From positions 1 through 64,000 of the forward strand of contig NZ_JACXWX010000009.1 of the NCBI RefSeq assembly GCF_014764505.1: a stretch of 64,000 nt of DNA, in the 5' to 3' direction. The stretch comes from Phormidium tenue FACHB-886. GTDB lineage: Bacteria > Cyanobacteriota > Cyanobacteriia > Elainellales > Elainellaceae. Shown here piece by piece: positions 9,744 through 19,111 of this stretch; position 1 is the first letter of the stretch, and each line of letters begins with the position of its first letter. The position numbers and the translations under genes are program-made. The notes under the pieces were generated by a model. That model saw only the letters and a program-made list of their open reading frames with translations, had not been told where the DNA came from and did no database searches.

Positions 9744-9785
9744 TCCAAGTTTGTAAATGCTTTGTGCGAGCAAACTTGGATTTTT
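9744..9785 (+). terminator. Terminator of the FAD oxidoreductase gene
   Basis: TCCAAGTTTG (9744-9753) pairs perfectly with CAAACTTGGA (9771-9780) and is followed by TTTTT. A second hairpin, CGCCTGT with ACAGGCG (9712-9740), lies just before it. Confidence 0.85.
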
Positions 9786-10364
<579 letters not shown>

Positions 10365-10420
10365 CATACACATACGCCTTTCATATTCTGCGTTACTAGA
10401 TACGTCTCGCTTTAAAATTT

Positions 10421-10444
10421 AGAGGGGTTCCACCCTCTTTTTTT
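10421..10444 (+). terminator. psaC terminator
   Basis: AGAGGG (10421-10426) pairs with CCCTCT (10433-10438), followed by a run of T to 10444. It lies 57 bases after the psaC stop. Confidence 0.75.
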
Positions 10445-10520
10445 ATGGCTGTTTAGGCGATCGCAAAACTGCTTCAACCTGCTGGGTTACATCTACATAC
10501 CACTCCCTAAGGACATCACC

Positions 10521-11258
10521 GTGGATTTCTGGACTCGCACCAGCGGCACCTGGATCAACATTGCAACTGTGCTGATGGGGACAGGGCTGGGGCTGCTGTT
10601 GCGCGGTCGGTTGCCGCTGCGAATGCAGCAGATTATTACCCAAGGCGTGGGGCTAATTACGCTTTACATTGGCTTCAGCATGGCAAGCGAGTTTGGCAAG
10701 GTGCAGGCGGGGCAAGTTCCCGGGGTGATTGTAGGGCTGCTGGCGATCGTCTTGGGCGGCTTGCTGGGCGAATGGGCACAAATTGAAGAGCAGTTGACCC
10801 GCGTGGGCAACTGGTTGAAACAACGCTTCAAGGGCAAAGGCAGCTTCACTGAAGGATTTGTGGCAGCTAGCCTGCTGTTTTGCGTCGGGCCACTCACCTT
10901 GATTGGCAGCATCAACAATGGGCTGGTCGGCGACAACACGCTGCTGGCGCTGAAAGCCGCTATGGACGGGCTAGCGTCGATCGCCCTTACCAGCAGCTAC
11001 GGCATTGGGGCTGGTTTCTCAGTGCTGCCCATTTTGTTTTATCAAGGCGGACTCTCGCTGGCTGCCGGACTGTTAGCCCAAACCTTACCCGATCCTGCTG
11101 CCTCACCGCAGGTGCTGCTAGTCACGGGAGTTGGTGGACTGATGATCGTGGGGCTGGGGTTCAACCTGCTGCAAATGGGGCAAATTAGGGTCGCTTCATT
11201 TTTACCAGCGCTGCTGCTGTCGCCTGTGCTATACGCCATTGCTGCATTTCTCAGCTAG
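10521..11258 (+). CDS. DUF554 family membrane protein
   Basis: 245 residues from a GTG start, with about seven hydrophobic segments. The sequences ATVLMGTGLGLLLRG near the start and FCVGPLTLIGSINNGL in the middle are typical of the DUF554 (YdfK/YqgA) family of inner-membrane proteins. Function in this family is not established; transport has been suggested. No obvious operon partner. A 15-bp tandem repeat begins immediately after the stop codon. Confidence 0.88.
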   Translation: MDFWTRTSGTWINIATVLMGTGLGLLLRGRLPLRMQQIITQGVGLITLYIGFSMASEFGKVQAGQVPGVIVGLLAIVLGGLLGEWAQIEEQLTRVGNWLKQRFKGKGSFTEGFVAASLLFCVGPLTLIGSINNGLVGDNTLLALKAAMDGLASIALTSSYGIGAGFSVLPILFYQGGLSLAAGLLAQTLPDPAASPQVLLVTGVGGLMIVGLGFNLLQMGQIRVASFLPALLLSPVLYAIAAFLS

Positions 11259-11261
11259 CGC

Positions 11262-11300
11262 GGTCTGTTAGCTAGCGGTCCGTTAGCTAGCGGTCTGTTG
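11262..11300. repeat. 15-bp tandem repeat (about 2.6 copies)
   Basis: The unit GGTCTGTTAGCTAGC occurs twice in tandem (second copy GGTCCGTTAGCTAGC) and then partly a third time (GGTCTGTTGAC). It lies directly behind the DUF554 stop. Confidence 0.7.
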
Positions 11301-11524
11301 ACTCGCCTCACGAACTCCTCCGGCAAAGCTCTAAACCTGCTGTTTCAAAAATCAACGCAGGTGTAAAGCGCCACCTTTCCCTAGCCAATCCATTGCTGGC
11401 ACAAAAACACGGTGATAGAGTAATCTTGCTAGCAAGGCAGCCCACACAGCCACCCAATTGAACTTGCTGCCTCACTCAATAAGAAACTGTGTAGGCTAAT
11501 AAAAGTAGGCTAATTAAATAAAGT

Positions 11525-12181
11525 ATGACAACGACTCCTGGAACACCGACGCGCGTTCTAATTGTGGAAGACGATCCCATGATGCAGCTGGGGCTGGAGC
11601 AATCGTTGTCGAGTGCTCCTGGCATTATTGTCGTGGGGCAAGCAGAAGATGGCTATCTGGCAGTTACAGAAGCCAAGCGATTGCAGCCTGATGTCATCGT
11701 TATGGATATTGGTTTGCCTCGCCAAGATGGAATTGCTGCGACACAGCAGATCAAAGCAGTGCTACCAGAGGTGCATGTAGTAATGCTTACATCTCACACC
11801 ACTGAGCATGAGGTAATTGGGGCACTGGCAAGCGGAGCCGATGCCTACTGCGTCAAAGGCACGAGCGTCGATCGGCTGCTCACCGCGATCGAGGCTGCCA
11901 GAGAGGGAGCAAGCTACCTCGATCCGCAGGTAGCCCGGCAGGTCATGGATCAGCTAAAGCCCTCAACAGCGGCTGAGCCTAATATTGTGGGTCAGCTCTC
12001 GCAACGGGAGCTAGAGGTGCTGAAGCTGATGGTGGAAGGGTTGAGCAATCCAGAGATCGCTGCCATCCTATATCTCAGTCCTAACACGGTGAAAACCCAC
12101 GTGCGGGGCATTATGAATAAGCTGGCGGTAGACGATCGGGTTCAGGCTGCGGTGGTAGCACTTAGGGCAGGGTTGGTATAG
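11525..12181 (+). CDS. NarL/LuxR-type response regulator
   Basis: 218 residues. The receiver domain (1-125) has the acidic pair EDDP, the phosphoacceptor Asp in VIVMDIGLPRQDG, the switch Thr in VVMLTSHTT and the conserved Lys in YCVKGTS. The C-terminal domain (about 155-215) is a LuxR-type helix-turn-helix: LSQRELEVLKLMVEGLSNPE and NTVKTHVRGIMNKL. Phosphorylation by a partner histidine kinase would promote dimerisation and DNA binding. No kinase is encoded nearby, so it is an orphan, as is common in cyanobacteria. Confidence 0.93.
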   Translation: MTTTPGTPTRVLIVEDDPMMQLGLEQSLSSAPGIIVVGQAEDGYLAVTEAKRLQPDVIVMDIGLPRQDGIAATQQIKAVLPEVHVVMLTSHTTEHEVIGALASGADAYCVKGTSVDRLLTAIEAAREGASYLDPQVARQVMDQLKPSTAAEPNIVGQLSQRELEVLKLMVEGLSNPEIAAILYLSPNTVKTHVRGIMNKLAVDDRVQAAVVALRAGLV

Positions 12182-13071
12182 CGCTGAACTTGTTTCCGTC
12201 AGAACATTCTGCTAGTAGAGGAACTCTTTTCAAGCGATTATATTAAGTTTCATAACAGCAAACAAATTTTCTATAGTGCTGCCTAACTGATTTCTTCTTT
12301 AAAAACGCTATATATAGCGTTAGAAGCAGAACCAGCTCCGTAGAACTTGAAGGCGGTCAAATCTTTTACCTGCCGACACAGCGAATTGTCACTGTCCTCC
12401 CTCTCTGGTCAGACAGACAAACTTTTGTCAGGTGACTACAATTTATTATTATCTGGCAACAAGCAATCCAGCCTAAATCTGCTCTTTTTGACCTGTTTAA
12501 CTAAAACAACGCCATGTTGTTTTTTCTTGGTTGAAAGAACAGGGTGCTTTGTTTTAGCAAGGAATTGTTAAGAAGTTGTTGGGAGGAAATGCTTAGCCCG
12601 TCCGCTGAGCCGAATGTGTCAGCGTTGAGCAAAACTTGCTCAAGCGAAACCAACCATAGTGTTTTATCTGTTTTTCTGAATCTTTGTTCGTCTTTATCTT
12701 TGTGCTGTAACCATCCCTGTGTTGTACCCGTTGCTGTATTGTGTTCGATTTCCCCTTTAGGTTGAGCCGATTCTCTGAACAACTGTTTTAGTCATTCTTG
12801 CCTAGGCAATCAGTCGTGCCCTGAGCTTGGCAAAATTCTCTGGCAAACTACTTAGGTTGACAGCCTGAAACCTCAAGGGTGTTTGCATCCACATCACCTG
12901 TCGTGAATTGCCCCTAGCGCCGCCTTCAGTATGGCTGCGTGATTGAGTTTCGAGATGAGCGAGAAAACCCCCAATAATTTTAAGGCAACCCTAGCTGAAC
13001 CCCCAGTTACGCCACGCCTTTCATCAATAAACTGCCAGAAGAACTGCTAACCAACGCATTCTCTCCACTAG
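12182..13071. other. 890-bp gene-free stretch with a repeated palindrome
   Basis: No supported gene. A perfect palindrome AACGCTATATATAGCGTT occupies 12304-12321; its 14-bp core is identical to 7629-7642. The short open frames at 12347-12782 on both strands overlap each other and lack start signals or recognisable protein character. The promoter of the PadR gene must lie at the right end. Confidence 0.45.
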
Positions 13072-13443
13072 ATGAGCGATATGACTACTTTTGACGATAT
13101 ATACCAGTTTTTCCGCAATCCTCCTCCGTTCTATCTTAATAAGGAATTGGCGGTTTGCTACGTGCTAGCCGTTCTTTTACGCCGCGATTCCTATGGCACT
13201 GAGCTAATTAATCTCCTGGAGAACGAATATCCGAACTATCGCCTGTCGGATACCGTGCTTTACAGCGCGCTGAAGTTTCTGGAAGATGCCAACGCCATCA
13301 CCGGCTACTGGAAAAAAGTCGAGGGGCGGGGGCGTCCTCGCCGCATGTATCAAATTTGCCCTGAGTGGCAACAGCAGGCGCAAGAGCTAGCCCGCCTGTG
13401 GCAAGGCTACGTAGGAATGCCGGTTCAGGCATCTTCTCGGTAA
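13072..13443 (+). CDS. PadR-family transcriptional regulator
   Basis: 123 residues forming a single winged helix-turn-helix of the PadR type. LAVCYVLAVLLRRDSYGTEL covers helices 1-2, LSDTVLYSALKFLEDANAI is the recognition region, and GRGRPRRMYQI is the wing. It would bind DNA as a dimer. Many PadR proteins repress a neighbouring gene, but the downstream CCB gene is unlikely to be a drug-type target. Cyanobacterial PadR proteins include Pex, a clock-period modulator of Synechococcus; I cannot show that this is an orthologue. A strong terminator follows. Confidence 0.88.
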   Translation: MSDMTTFDDIYQFFRNPPPFYLNKELAVCYVLAVLLRRDSYGTELINLLENEYPNYRLSDTVLYSALKFLEDANAITGYWKKVEGRGRPRRMYQICPEWQQQAQELARLWQGYVGMPVQASSR

Positions 13444-13536
13444 TTGCCAGCGGTGGATCAGCCAAATTTTTGTCGATAGCCTGAGTGCAAGGCTGCCGAC
13501 ATTGGCTTGTCTAAGTCAGGAGCGATAGATTTAAAG

Positions 13537-13565
13537 AGGTGTAGTGAGCTTGGCTCACTACACCT
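13537..13565 (+). terminator. Terminator after the PadR gene
   Basis: AGGTGTAGTGAGC (13537-13549) pairs perfectly with 13553-13565 over a 3-nt loop TTG. A T-rich tract of degenerate CTTTGTACTTTTGTG repeats follows (13566-13601). Confidence 0.75.
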
Positions 13566-13728
13566 TTGTACTTTGTACTTTTGTGCTTTGTACTTTTGTA
13601 AAATGGGTTTTTACAAATTCTGCTCGGCACAGCGAGCTACATCATCCCGCAGGGCAACGCTGCCGATCGTCTGAGCAAATTTTGCGCGATGATCAGATCA
13701 GACACGATCAGTTCGATTTTTAGCGCTC

Positions 13729-14253
13729 ATGCAAACTCCAATTCTTTCATCCACAGCGCTGCTGACGGTTTTAATGTCAGTGGGTCTCGTCTTTTTTATC
13801 CGGGCTTCTACAAAAGATCGGATTCAGGTTGCCAAGCTAGTGACGCCGCAGCAGGGAGAACCGCTGCTAGAACAAATTCAGCAGTATTTCACGCAGCGAT
13901 CGTACCGGATCGCTGCGGTGGATGAAGCCAAAAATCAGGTGACCTTTGAAGGCTTTGTTCGCCCCAGCGTATTTTTGGCGATCTTTTTGAGTCTGCTAGC
14001 GGCAGTCGGTCTGCTGTGCTTGGCATTGGTTCTGTCGTTTGCCTTACCCAGCGCTACTCCTGTACTGCCTGCGCTTGCCCTGCTCTCGCCGCTTGCCGGT
14101 TTGTTTTACTGGAAGAAATCTGGACGCCCAGAGCAGGTTTTGCTGCAGGTCGAGACGGGTGAGGCAGCTCCTAGCGTGTTAACTGTTACGGCACACCGCG
14201 ATGAGCTAGCAGAACTGCAGCGATCGCTAAATTTAAAGCCGTTAGAGGAATAA
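13729..14253 (+). CDS. Cofactor assembly of complex C subunit B (CCB2/CCB4-like)
   Basis: 174 residues. An N-terminal hydrophobic segment (about 7-25) is followed by a soluble stretch, then two membrane segments (about 80-130) ending GLFYWKKSGRPEQ, and a C-terminal soluble domain. The arrangement and the sequence VTFEGFVRPSVFLAIF match the cyanobacterial CCB2/CCB4 family. In plastids these proteins help attach haem c_i covalently to cytochrome b6 of the b6f complex. In a cyanobacterium it should act in the thylakoid membrane. It converges with tyrA, whose stop is 40 bases away. Confidence 0.82.
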   Translation: MQTPILSSTALLTVLMSVGLVFFIRASTKDRIQVAKLVTPQQGEPLLEQIQQYFTQRSYRIAAVDEAKNQVTFEGFVRPSVFLAIFLSLLAAVGLLCLALVLSFALPSATPVLPALALLSPLAGLFYWKKSGRPEQVLLQVETGEAAPSVLTVTAHRDELAELQRSLNLKPLEE

Positions 14254-14292
14254 AGAAACTCTTGGACAGCCAGCAAGACATTTAGACGCGCC

Positions 14293-15129
14293 TCACACAA
14301 ACCTTGTTCTAGCTGCCTGCGTTTGCGAGAGCTGGGCTTCCAGTGCCTGCCAGTCTGCCTGCTCGATCTGCTGAACCAGCTGATCAAGCTGCTGGCGATA
14401 GGAATAGAGCGTCTGCAGCAGCGCCTGCTGGTTGTATTTCGCCATCATCACTCCCAGCTCTGGGTTGCCGCCTCCCACCCGGCTAGTATCGCGAAAACCA
14501 GAGCTAGCTAGATTTTCAGCTAGCTGTAGCACAGCAGGATCAGCTTCTGTGAGGCAGGTGGCGATCAGGCTGGCGCTTACCATAACGGGTAGATGCGAGA
14601 TCCAGGCGACGGCGCGATCGTGAGCAGCGGGTTCACAGAAATAGAGGCGGCAGTGCAGCGATCGCACCAGTTCTGCTACTGTTTCCACCACAGCAGGCGG
14701 CGTAGAAGCGATTGGGGTCAGCACGTATGCTTTGTCGGTAAACAGTCCGGTAAGCGCTGCATCCAAGCCGCTTTCTGCCGTACCTGCCATGGGGTGTCCG
14801 CCTACAAAGTTTTGCCAGCGAGGGGCTATTGTCTCTACCACAGAGGCTTTTACTGAACCAACATCGGTTAAAACTGTGCTGGATGGCAGATACGGCAGCA
14901 GCCGATCAACGGTGGATTGGAGCGCGCCCAGCGGCGTACACAGAAATACGACTTCCGCGGCTGCCATCAGCTTCAGGTCAGTGCTAGCCTCATCCACAAT
15001 TCTTCTAGCGACCGCCTGCTCACAGGTTTCTGGTTTGCGGCTAACGCCCAGAATTGTGTGTCCTAGCTGGCGGAAGTCGATCGCCAATGATCCGCCAATC
15101 AACCCTAGTCCAACGATGCCAATCTTCAT
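14293..15129 (-). CDS. tyrA: Prephenate/arogenate dehydrogenase
   Basis: 278 residues. The NAD(P)-binding Rossmann motif is at the N-terminus (IGIVGLGLIGGSLA). FLCTPLGALQ, TDVGSVKA and GGHPMAGTAESG are conserved substrate and cofactor sequences of TyrA. The enzyme oxidatively decarboxylates prephenate or arogenate on the way to tyrosine. Cyanobacterial enzymes usually prefer arogenate with NADP, but specificity cannot be read with certainty here. No chorismate mutase or ACT domain is fused. It is divergent from rbsK (116 bases). Confidence 0.95.
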   Translation of the reverse strand: MKIGIVGLGLIGGSLAIDFRQLGHTILGVSRKPETCEQAVARRIVDEASTDLKLMAAAEVVFLCTPLGALQSTVDRLLPYLPSSTVLTDVGSVKASVVETIAPRWQNFVGGHPMAGTAESGLDAALTGLFTDKAYVLTPIASTPPAVVETVAELVRSLHCRLYFCEPAAHDRAVAWISHLPVMVSASLIATCLTEADPAVLQLAENLASSGFRDTSRVGGGNPELGVMMAKYNQQALLQTLYSYRQQLDQLVQQIEQADWQALEAQLSQTQAARTRFV

Positions 15130-15245
15130 GCTGGTAGCCTCGCGTCTTCATTAGACGCTACTGATTTTAGATTTTTACGTGAAAGCTGTCCTTTAGCGCA
15201 AAAATTTAGAGTGTTCTTCCCTACTGATTTCCCCTTCTGATTCCT

Positions 15246-16190
15246 ATGAGCGTTGTGGTTTTTGGCAGTATTAACCTAGATTTGGTGGCACGATCGCCCC
15301 GTATTCCTGCTCCGGGTGAAACCCTAACCGGACGCAGCTTTGAAACCATTCCGGGGGGAAAGGGCGCAAATCAAGCAGTAGCAGTGGCGCGGCTAGAAGT
15401 GCCAACCCAGATGGTTGGGCGGGTGGGCGGCGATGCCTTTGGGCAAGGGCTGCTGCAGGGGCTACGGCAAAGCGGCGTGGGGTGCGATCGCATCCAGATT
15501 GATGCATCTACTCACTCTGGCGTGGCGCTAATTACCGTAGATGATGCGAGCGAAAATACAATTATTGTGATTCCGGGTGCCAATGGTGCTGTCGATGCAG
15601 CGGATGTCGATCGTCTCCAGGAAATTTTGCCGCAAACCAGCGTGCTGCTGCTGCAGCTGGAGATCCCGCTGCCGATGGTGCTTGCTGCTGCCAGCGCTGC
15701 CAAAGCCGCAGGGGTAACGGTGATTTTTGATCCGGCTCCGGCACAGCCGGACTTGCCCGCTGAACTTTATCCGCTGATTGACATTGCTACACCCAACCAA
15801 ATAGAAGCAGGGCAGCTTGCCGGATTCCCAGTCAGCGATTTTGAGTCTGCTTCGCAGGCGGCAGTGGTGCTGCATCAGCGCGGCATTCGTACCGTGATCG
15901 TCAAACTGGGGAAACAGGGAGCACTCTGCCTGACCCAAACTGAGCAAGACACTGAAACGTTTCAGATCCCTAGCTTTCCGGTGCAGGCCGTAGATACGGT
16001 GGCAGCGGGGGATGCCTTTAATGGCGGGCTGGCAGCAGCGATCGCGTCCGGCATGCCGCTACGGCAGGCAACTACCCAGGCGGCAGCAGTTGCTGCGCTT
16101 TCGGTCACCAAACCCGGTGCTCAGCCCTCTTTGCCCACCCAGGCAGAACTGTCCACTTTTCTTGCCGAATTTTCCCCGAAACCAACCTAG
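15246..16190 (+). CDS. rbsK: Ribokinase
   Basis: 314 residues of the PfkB sugar-kinase fold. The first signature is GGKGANQAVAVARL, with the N-terminal strand VVVFGSINLDLV. The second is VDTVAAGDAFNGGLAAA, containing the anion hole and the catalytic Asp. The sequence fits ribokinase, which phosphorylates D-ribose at O5, although related pentose or nucleoside kinases cannot be ruled out. No ribose transporter is adjacent. Confidence 0.9.
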   Translation: MSVVVFGSINLDLVARSPRIPAPGETLTGRSFETIPGGKGANQAVAVARLEVPTQMVGRVGGDAFGQGLLQGLRQSGVGCDRIQIDASTHSGVALITVDDASENTIIVIPGANGAVDAADVDRLQEILPQTSVLLLQLEIPLPMVLAAASAAKAAGVTVIFDPAPAQPDLPAELYPLIDIATPNQIEAGQLAGFPVSDFESASQAAVVLHQRGIRTVIVKLGKQGALCLTQTEQDTETFQIPSFPVQAVDTVAAGDAFNGGLAAAIASGMPLRQATTQAAAVAALSVTKPGAQPSLPTQAELSTFLAEFSPKPT

Positions 16191-16260
16191 CCCCTTGCAG
16201 GCAAATTTTACTCCAATCGCAAAATGGAGTATCGGCAGCGCTGCGCCCTGGAATTTGGGC

Positions 16261-16635
16261 TTACGTGTCTTCTAGCTCAAATGCTGCCACAATCTGGTTC
16301 ACGTTGATGCTGGCTCTGGTGCGCGAGGTGGGGGCGATCAGCACATCCTGCTGCAGCACGTCCGTGCGGAGCAGGTTAGTATCTAGCAACGTTACATCTA
16401 GCCAAATTGTGCCGTCAGCCGCTTGCTGAACATCATCAATACATTGAATTCCAATAATTGTATTGCTGACGGTGAGCAGACCAAAGTACCAAGAATCACT
16501 CATCATGCGCGTCACAAACCAGCTCGGCAACAGCTTTTGTGCCGCTTCAATTCGAGCATGTAGCTCTAGCTCATCTGGCTCTAGTTCTGTTGACGTTGCG
16601 ATCGCTTCATCTCCATTGCCCTGACTCATCGCCAT
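16261..16635 (-). CDS. Conserved cyanobacterial protein of unknown function
   Basis: 124 residues with no recognised domain. After an acidic N-terminus, residues about 30-120 have alternating hydrophobic strands and helices (LPSWFVTRMMSDSWYFGLL, DGTIWLDVTLLD, SRTRASINVNQIVAAFELE), suggesting a small soluble alpha/beta protein. Two in-frame ATGs (16635 and 16629) follow a GGGAGGGG sequence; the second has the better spacing. It may lead into the exopolysaccharide genes on the same strand or stand alone. Confidence 0.75.
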   Translation of the reverse strand: MAMSQGNGDEAIATSTELEPDELELHARIEAAQKLLPSWFVTRMMSDSWYFGLLTVSNTIIGIQCIDDVQQAADGTIWLDVTLLDTNLLRTDVLQQDVLIAPTSRTRASINVNQIVAAFELEDT

Positions 16636-16725
16636 ACCCCTCCCTCAAAGCCTGGTTTAGACTTTACCATTCTGGAGGTACTTCAGTGGCGATGGAACAA
16701 GATTTTTTGGGACTTGCCTACGCAT

Positions 16726-17904
16726 TCAGCCTCTAGCCCCATTGATCGCTGCTGTTTGTTGCAATAGACGATCGATCTGCTGTCGAATTTTGTTGATGTG
16801 AAACTGCTGGCTGGCTTCATGCTGCGCGGCTTGAGCGATCACCGCACGCTCTTCTGTATGCTGGCAGCAATCGTTAATGAGTTGGGCTAGCTTAGAGGCA
16901 TCACCGGGTGCTACGAGCCATCCTGTTTTACCATGCTTTACTAATTCCATGGCTCCCCCTGCGGCTGCGGCTGCGATCGGAGTGCCAGATAGCATAGCTT
17001 CCACAATCACTCGTCCGAATGGCTCTGGAGCAGTTGACGTATGCACCACTAAATCGCAAGCAGCCATTAGCTGAGGCACGTCTGAGCGAAACCCCAAAAA
17101 TCGCACCCGGTCTTCTAAACCTGATTGCTTAACCTGCTGATGCAGTTGTGCTACATATGCTTGTTCACCAAACAAGGCATCTCCAACCAAAACAGCCACT
17201 ACATCTTTTGGGCAGGATTTGAGTGCATCAATTAGAATATGCTGCGCCTTCCAGGGTGAGAGGCGGCTGAAATGCCCAACTACAAAGCAGTTTTCAAGCC
17301 CTAGCTGCTGTCTCAGGTCCGATCGACCCGCTTGGGCAGCTTTATAAATTTCTGGTTCAAATCCGTTGTAGACAACTTCGGTAAGCTGAGGGTTGCCGCC
17401 CGCCGCAATGAAGGCTGCCTGGGTTGCGTTGGAGTTGGTTATGACTAGCGATGCCAATCGATTAGCAAGCGTGACAATAATTCGTTGATTAGCAGGACTG
17501 AAGTGATCCGCTGAAAGAATATCGTGCAGGTGATAGACCAGTGGTTTACGGCTCAATAAGCTGGCGATCGCTCCTACAACCAGCGCTTTCTGGGTGTTTG
17601 CATAGATTAGATCAAACTGCGAACTCAACCGTGAAATTTTAGCGATTAACGGCAAGAGCTGACTGAAACTACTCAGTCCCTGCAGGAAGTTGCTTTCTTT
17701 GCGAATTTGAATTGCCTGAGTTGTGAAAACTTCTACAGGAATCTTGTGTTGTTCTAGGAGCAAGCGAAAGCTACCTTCTGCCAGCAATCCCACGAGACAG
17801 CAGTCCCGATAAGGCAGGGCTACATCAAGTAGACAAAGCTCGGCACCACCTGGCTTGCCGCTTTGATCAATGAATAAAACCTTTGGACGATTCAGAGAAC
17901 TCAT
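16726..17904 (-). CDS. Glycosyltransferase family 4 (exopolysaccharide)
   Basis: 392 residues with a GT-B fold. The N-terminal domain starts KVLFIDQSGKPGGAELCLLD, with the glycine-rich acceptor loop. The C-terminal domain has VGHFSRLSPWKAQHILIDAL and the E-x7-E motif in EPFGRVIVEAMLSGTPIAA, typical retaining GT4 features. It would transfer a sugar from a nucleotide-sugar donor to a lipid-linked repeat unit at the cytoplasmic membrane. It is the last gene of the minus-strand exopolysaccharide cluster, 76 bases after the preceding one. Confidence 0.9.
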   Translation of the reverse strand: MSSLNRPKVLFIDQSGKPGGAELCLLDVALPYRDCCLVGLLAEGSFRLLLEQHKIPVEVFTTQAIQIRKESNFLQGLSSFSQLLPLIAKISRLSSQFDLIYANTQKALVVGAIASLLSRKPLVYHLHDILSADHFSPANQRIIVTLANRLASLVITNSNATQAAFIAAGGNPQLTEVVYNGFEPEIYKAAQAGRSDLRQQLGLENCFVVGHFSRLSPWKAQHILIDALKSCPKDVVAVLVGDALFGEQAYVAQLHQQVKQSGLEDRVRFLGFRSDVPQLMAACDLVVHTSTAPEPFGRVIVEAMLSGTPIAAAAAGGAMELVKHGKTGWLVAPGDASKLAQLINDCCQHTEERAVIAQAAQHEASQQFHINKIRQQIDRLLQQTAAINGARG

Positions 17905-17980
17905 TAGAAGTAATTAAAAGAGCGGGTGAAAGGCAACCTGGAATATGGCTTCCTTGCATTCCTTGCGTTTCACATCCTCG

Positions 17981-19102
17981 TCAAGCTATCTTCGTTCCCA
18001 ATGCAAGAAGCTGTCGGCTAGCCTCTAACCAAGTATTGTGCATAACGCTAGGGCGCGCTGCTGCTGCCATCGCCTGCAGCATTTGAGGTTTTAGAGCAGT
18101 GTTCAGCGCTTGAGCCAATTCATTGACATCTCGTGGGTCTTGCAGCAGCAGACCATTCTTGCCAGGTTCAATCAAATCAGAAGATCCGGCAAATTTGGAC
18201 GTGACCACGGGGAGCCCGGATGCAAGCGATTCTCCTATCACAAGTGCCCAGCCTTCATACGTGGTAGGCATGATGAATAAATCAGCCGCTTGATAGTAGC
18301 TAGCGACCGGGCGCAGACCTAAAAACAACACCTGTTTCTCTAAACCTAACTTCTGCACCAGCGGCAGGTAAGGCGTGGGATCGGCTTTACCCACCGTCAC
18401 CAGCTTTACCTCTGGATTGCCCAGCTCTGCCATTGCCATCAAGATTTGCGCTAATCCTTTGCGGTGAAACTCGTTGGCAACCATCAGCAAGACAGGCGTA
18501 CTTTCAGTGAAGCCCCATTCTTGCCGCCGCTTCGCTCGCATGGCAGGGTCAGGACGAAAGGTTTCCAGATCGACCCCCCAGGGGACAGCCCAAATCCGGT
18601 CAGGGTCAACCCCATAGTACTGGATCGCTTCCTGCCGGACTGCGCGCGAGCAGGCTTGAAACACCCCCCGATGTTTCCGAGCAATTTGGCCCTGCATCGC
18701 GATAGTAGCTCGGTGGAAAGGATAGACCCGCTTCGCCAGCCGCCGCCACGAAAAAGATTTTTCTTCTAATATGGAAATATCTAGCCAAGCAGCATGTACC
18801 GTATGAAAGGTGAGGAGATCGCAAGTAGAGGTGCTGTTGCCATGCCCATGAACAAAATCAAATTTGCTGCTGGCTAAGCGACGAGCCATGGCATCGGGTA
18901 AGGTCAATGTCTGTAGCCAAGCCGGCTTATTAGGCGCATAGATTTTCTCAAAAGCAAACTGAGCTTCATAGGCTCGATCCCATTCTGTGGTGAACACAGT
19001 CACGTCATGCCCTAAGGCTTTGTAGCCGTGGGCAAGCTGGACAGCAACACGGGGAGTACCGCCAAGCTGATTAAATTGATCTACAGTAATGGCAATATGC
19101 AT
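17981..19102 (-). CDS. Glycosyltransferase family 4 (exopolysaccharide)
   Basis: 373 residues, GT-B fold. The N-terminus MHIAITVDQFNQLGGTPRVA holds the glycine loop. The donor domain contains LLMVANEFHRKGLAQILMAM and the E-x7-E motif in EGWALVIGESLASGLPVVTS, followed by GKNGLLLQDP. It lies 9 bases behind the neighbouring glycosyltransferase, so the two are translationally linked. Donor and acceptor sugars are unknown. Confidence 0.9.
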   Translation of the reverse strand: MHIAITVDQFNQLGGTPRVAVQLAHGYKALGHDVTVFTTEWDRAYEAQFAFEKIYAPNKPAWLQTLTLPDAMARRLASSKFDFVHGHGNSTSTCDLLTFHTVHAAWLDISILEEKSFSWRRLAKRVYPFHRATIAMQGQIARKHRGVFQACSRAVRQEAIQYYGVDPDRIWAVPWGVDLETFRPDPAMRAKRRQEWGFTESTPVLLMVANEFHRKGLAQILMAMAELGNPEVKLVTVGKADPTPYLPLVQKLGLEKQVLFLGLRPVASYYQAADLFIMPTTYEGWALVIGESLASGLPVVTSKFAGSSDLIEPGKNGLLLQDPRDVNELAQALNTALKPQMLQAMAAAARPSVMHNTWLEASRQLLALGTKIA

Positions 19103-19111
19103 ACAGCGTTT

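Noticed and set aside
12501-12782. 93-codon minus-strand frame in the 890-bp gene-free stretch
   Set aside because: Overlaps plus-strand frames of equal quality; low-complexity, no start signal.
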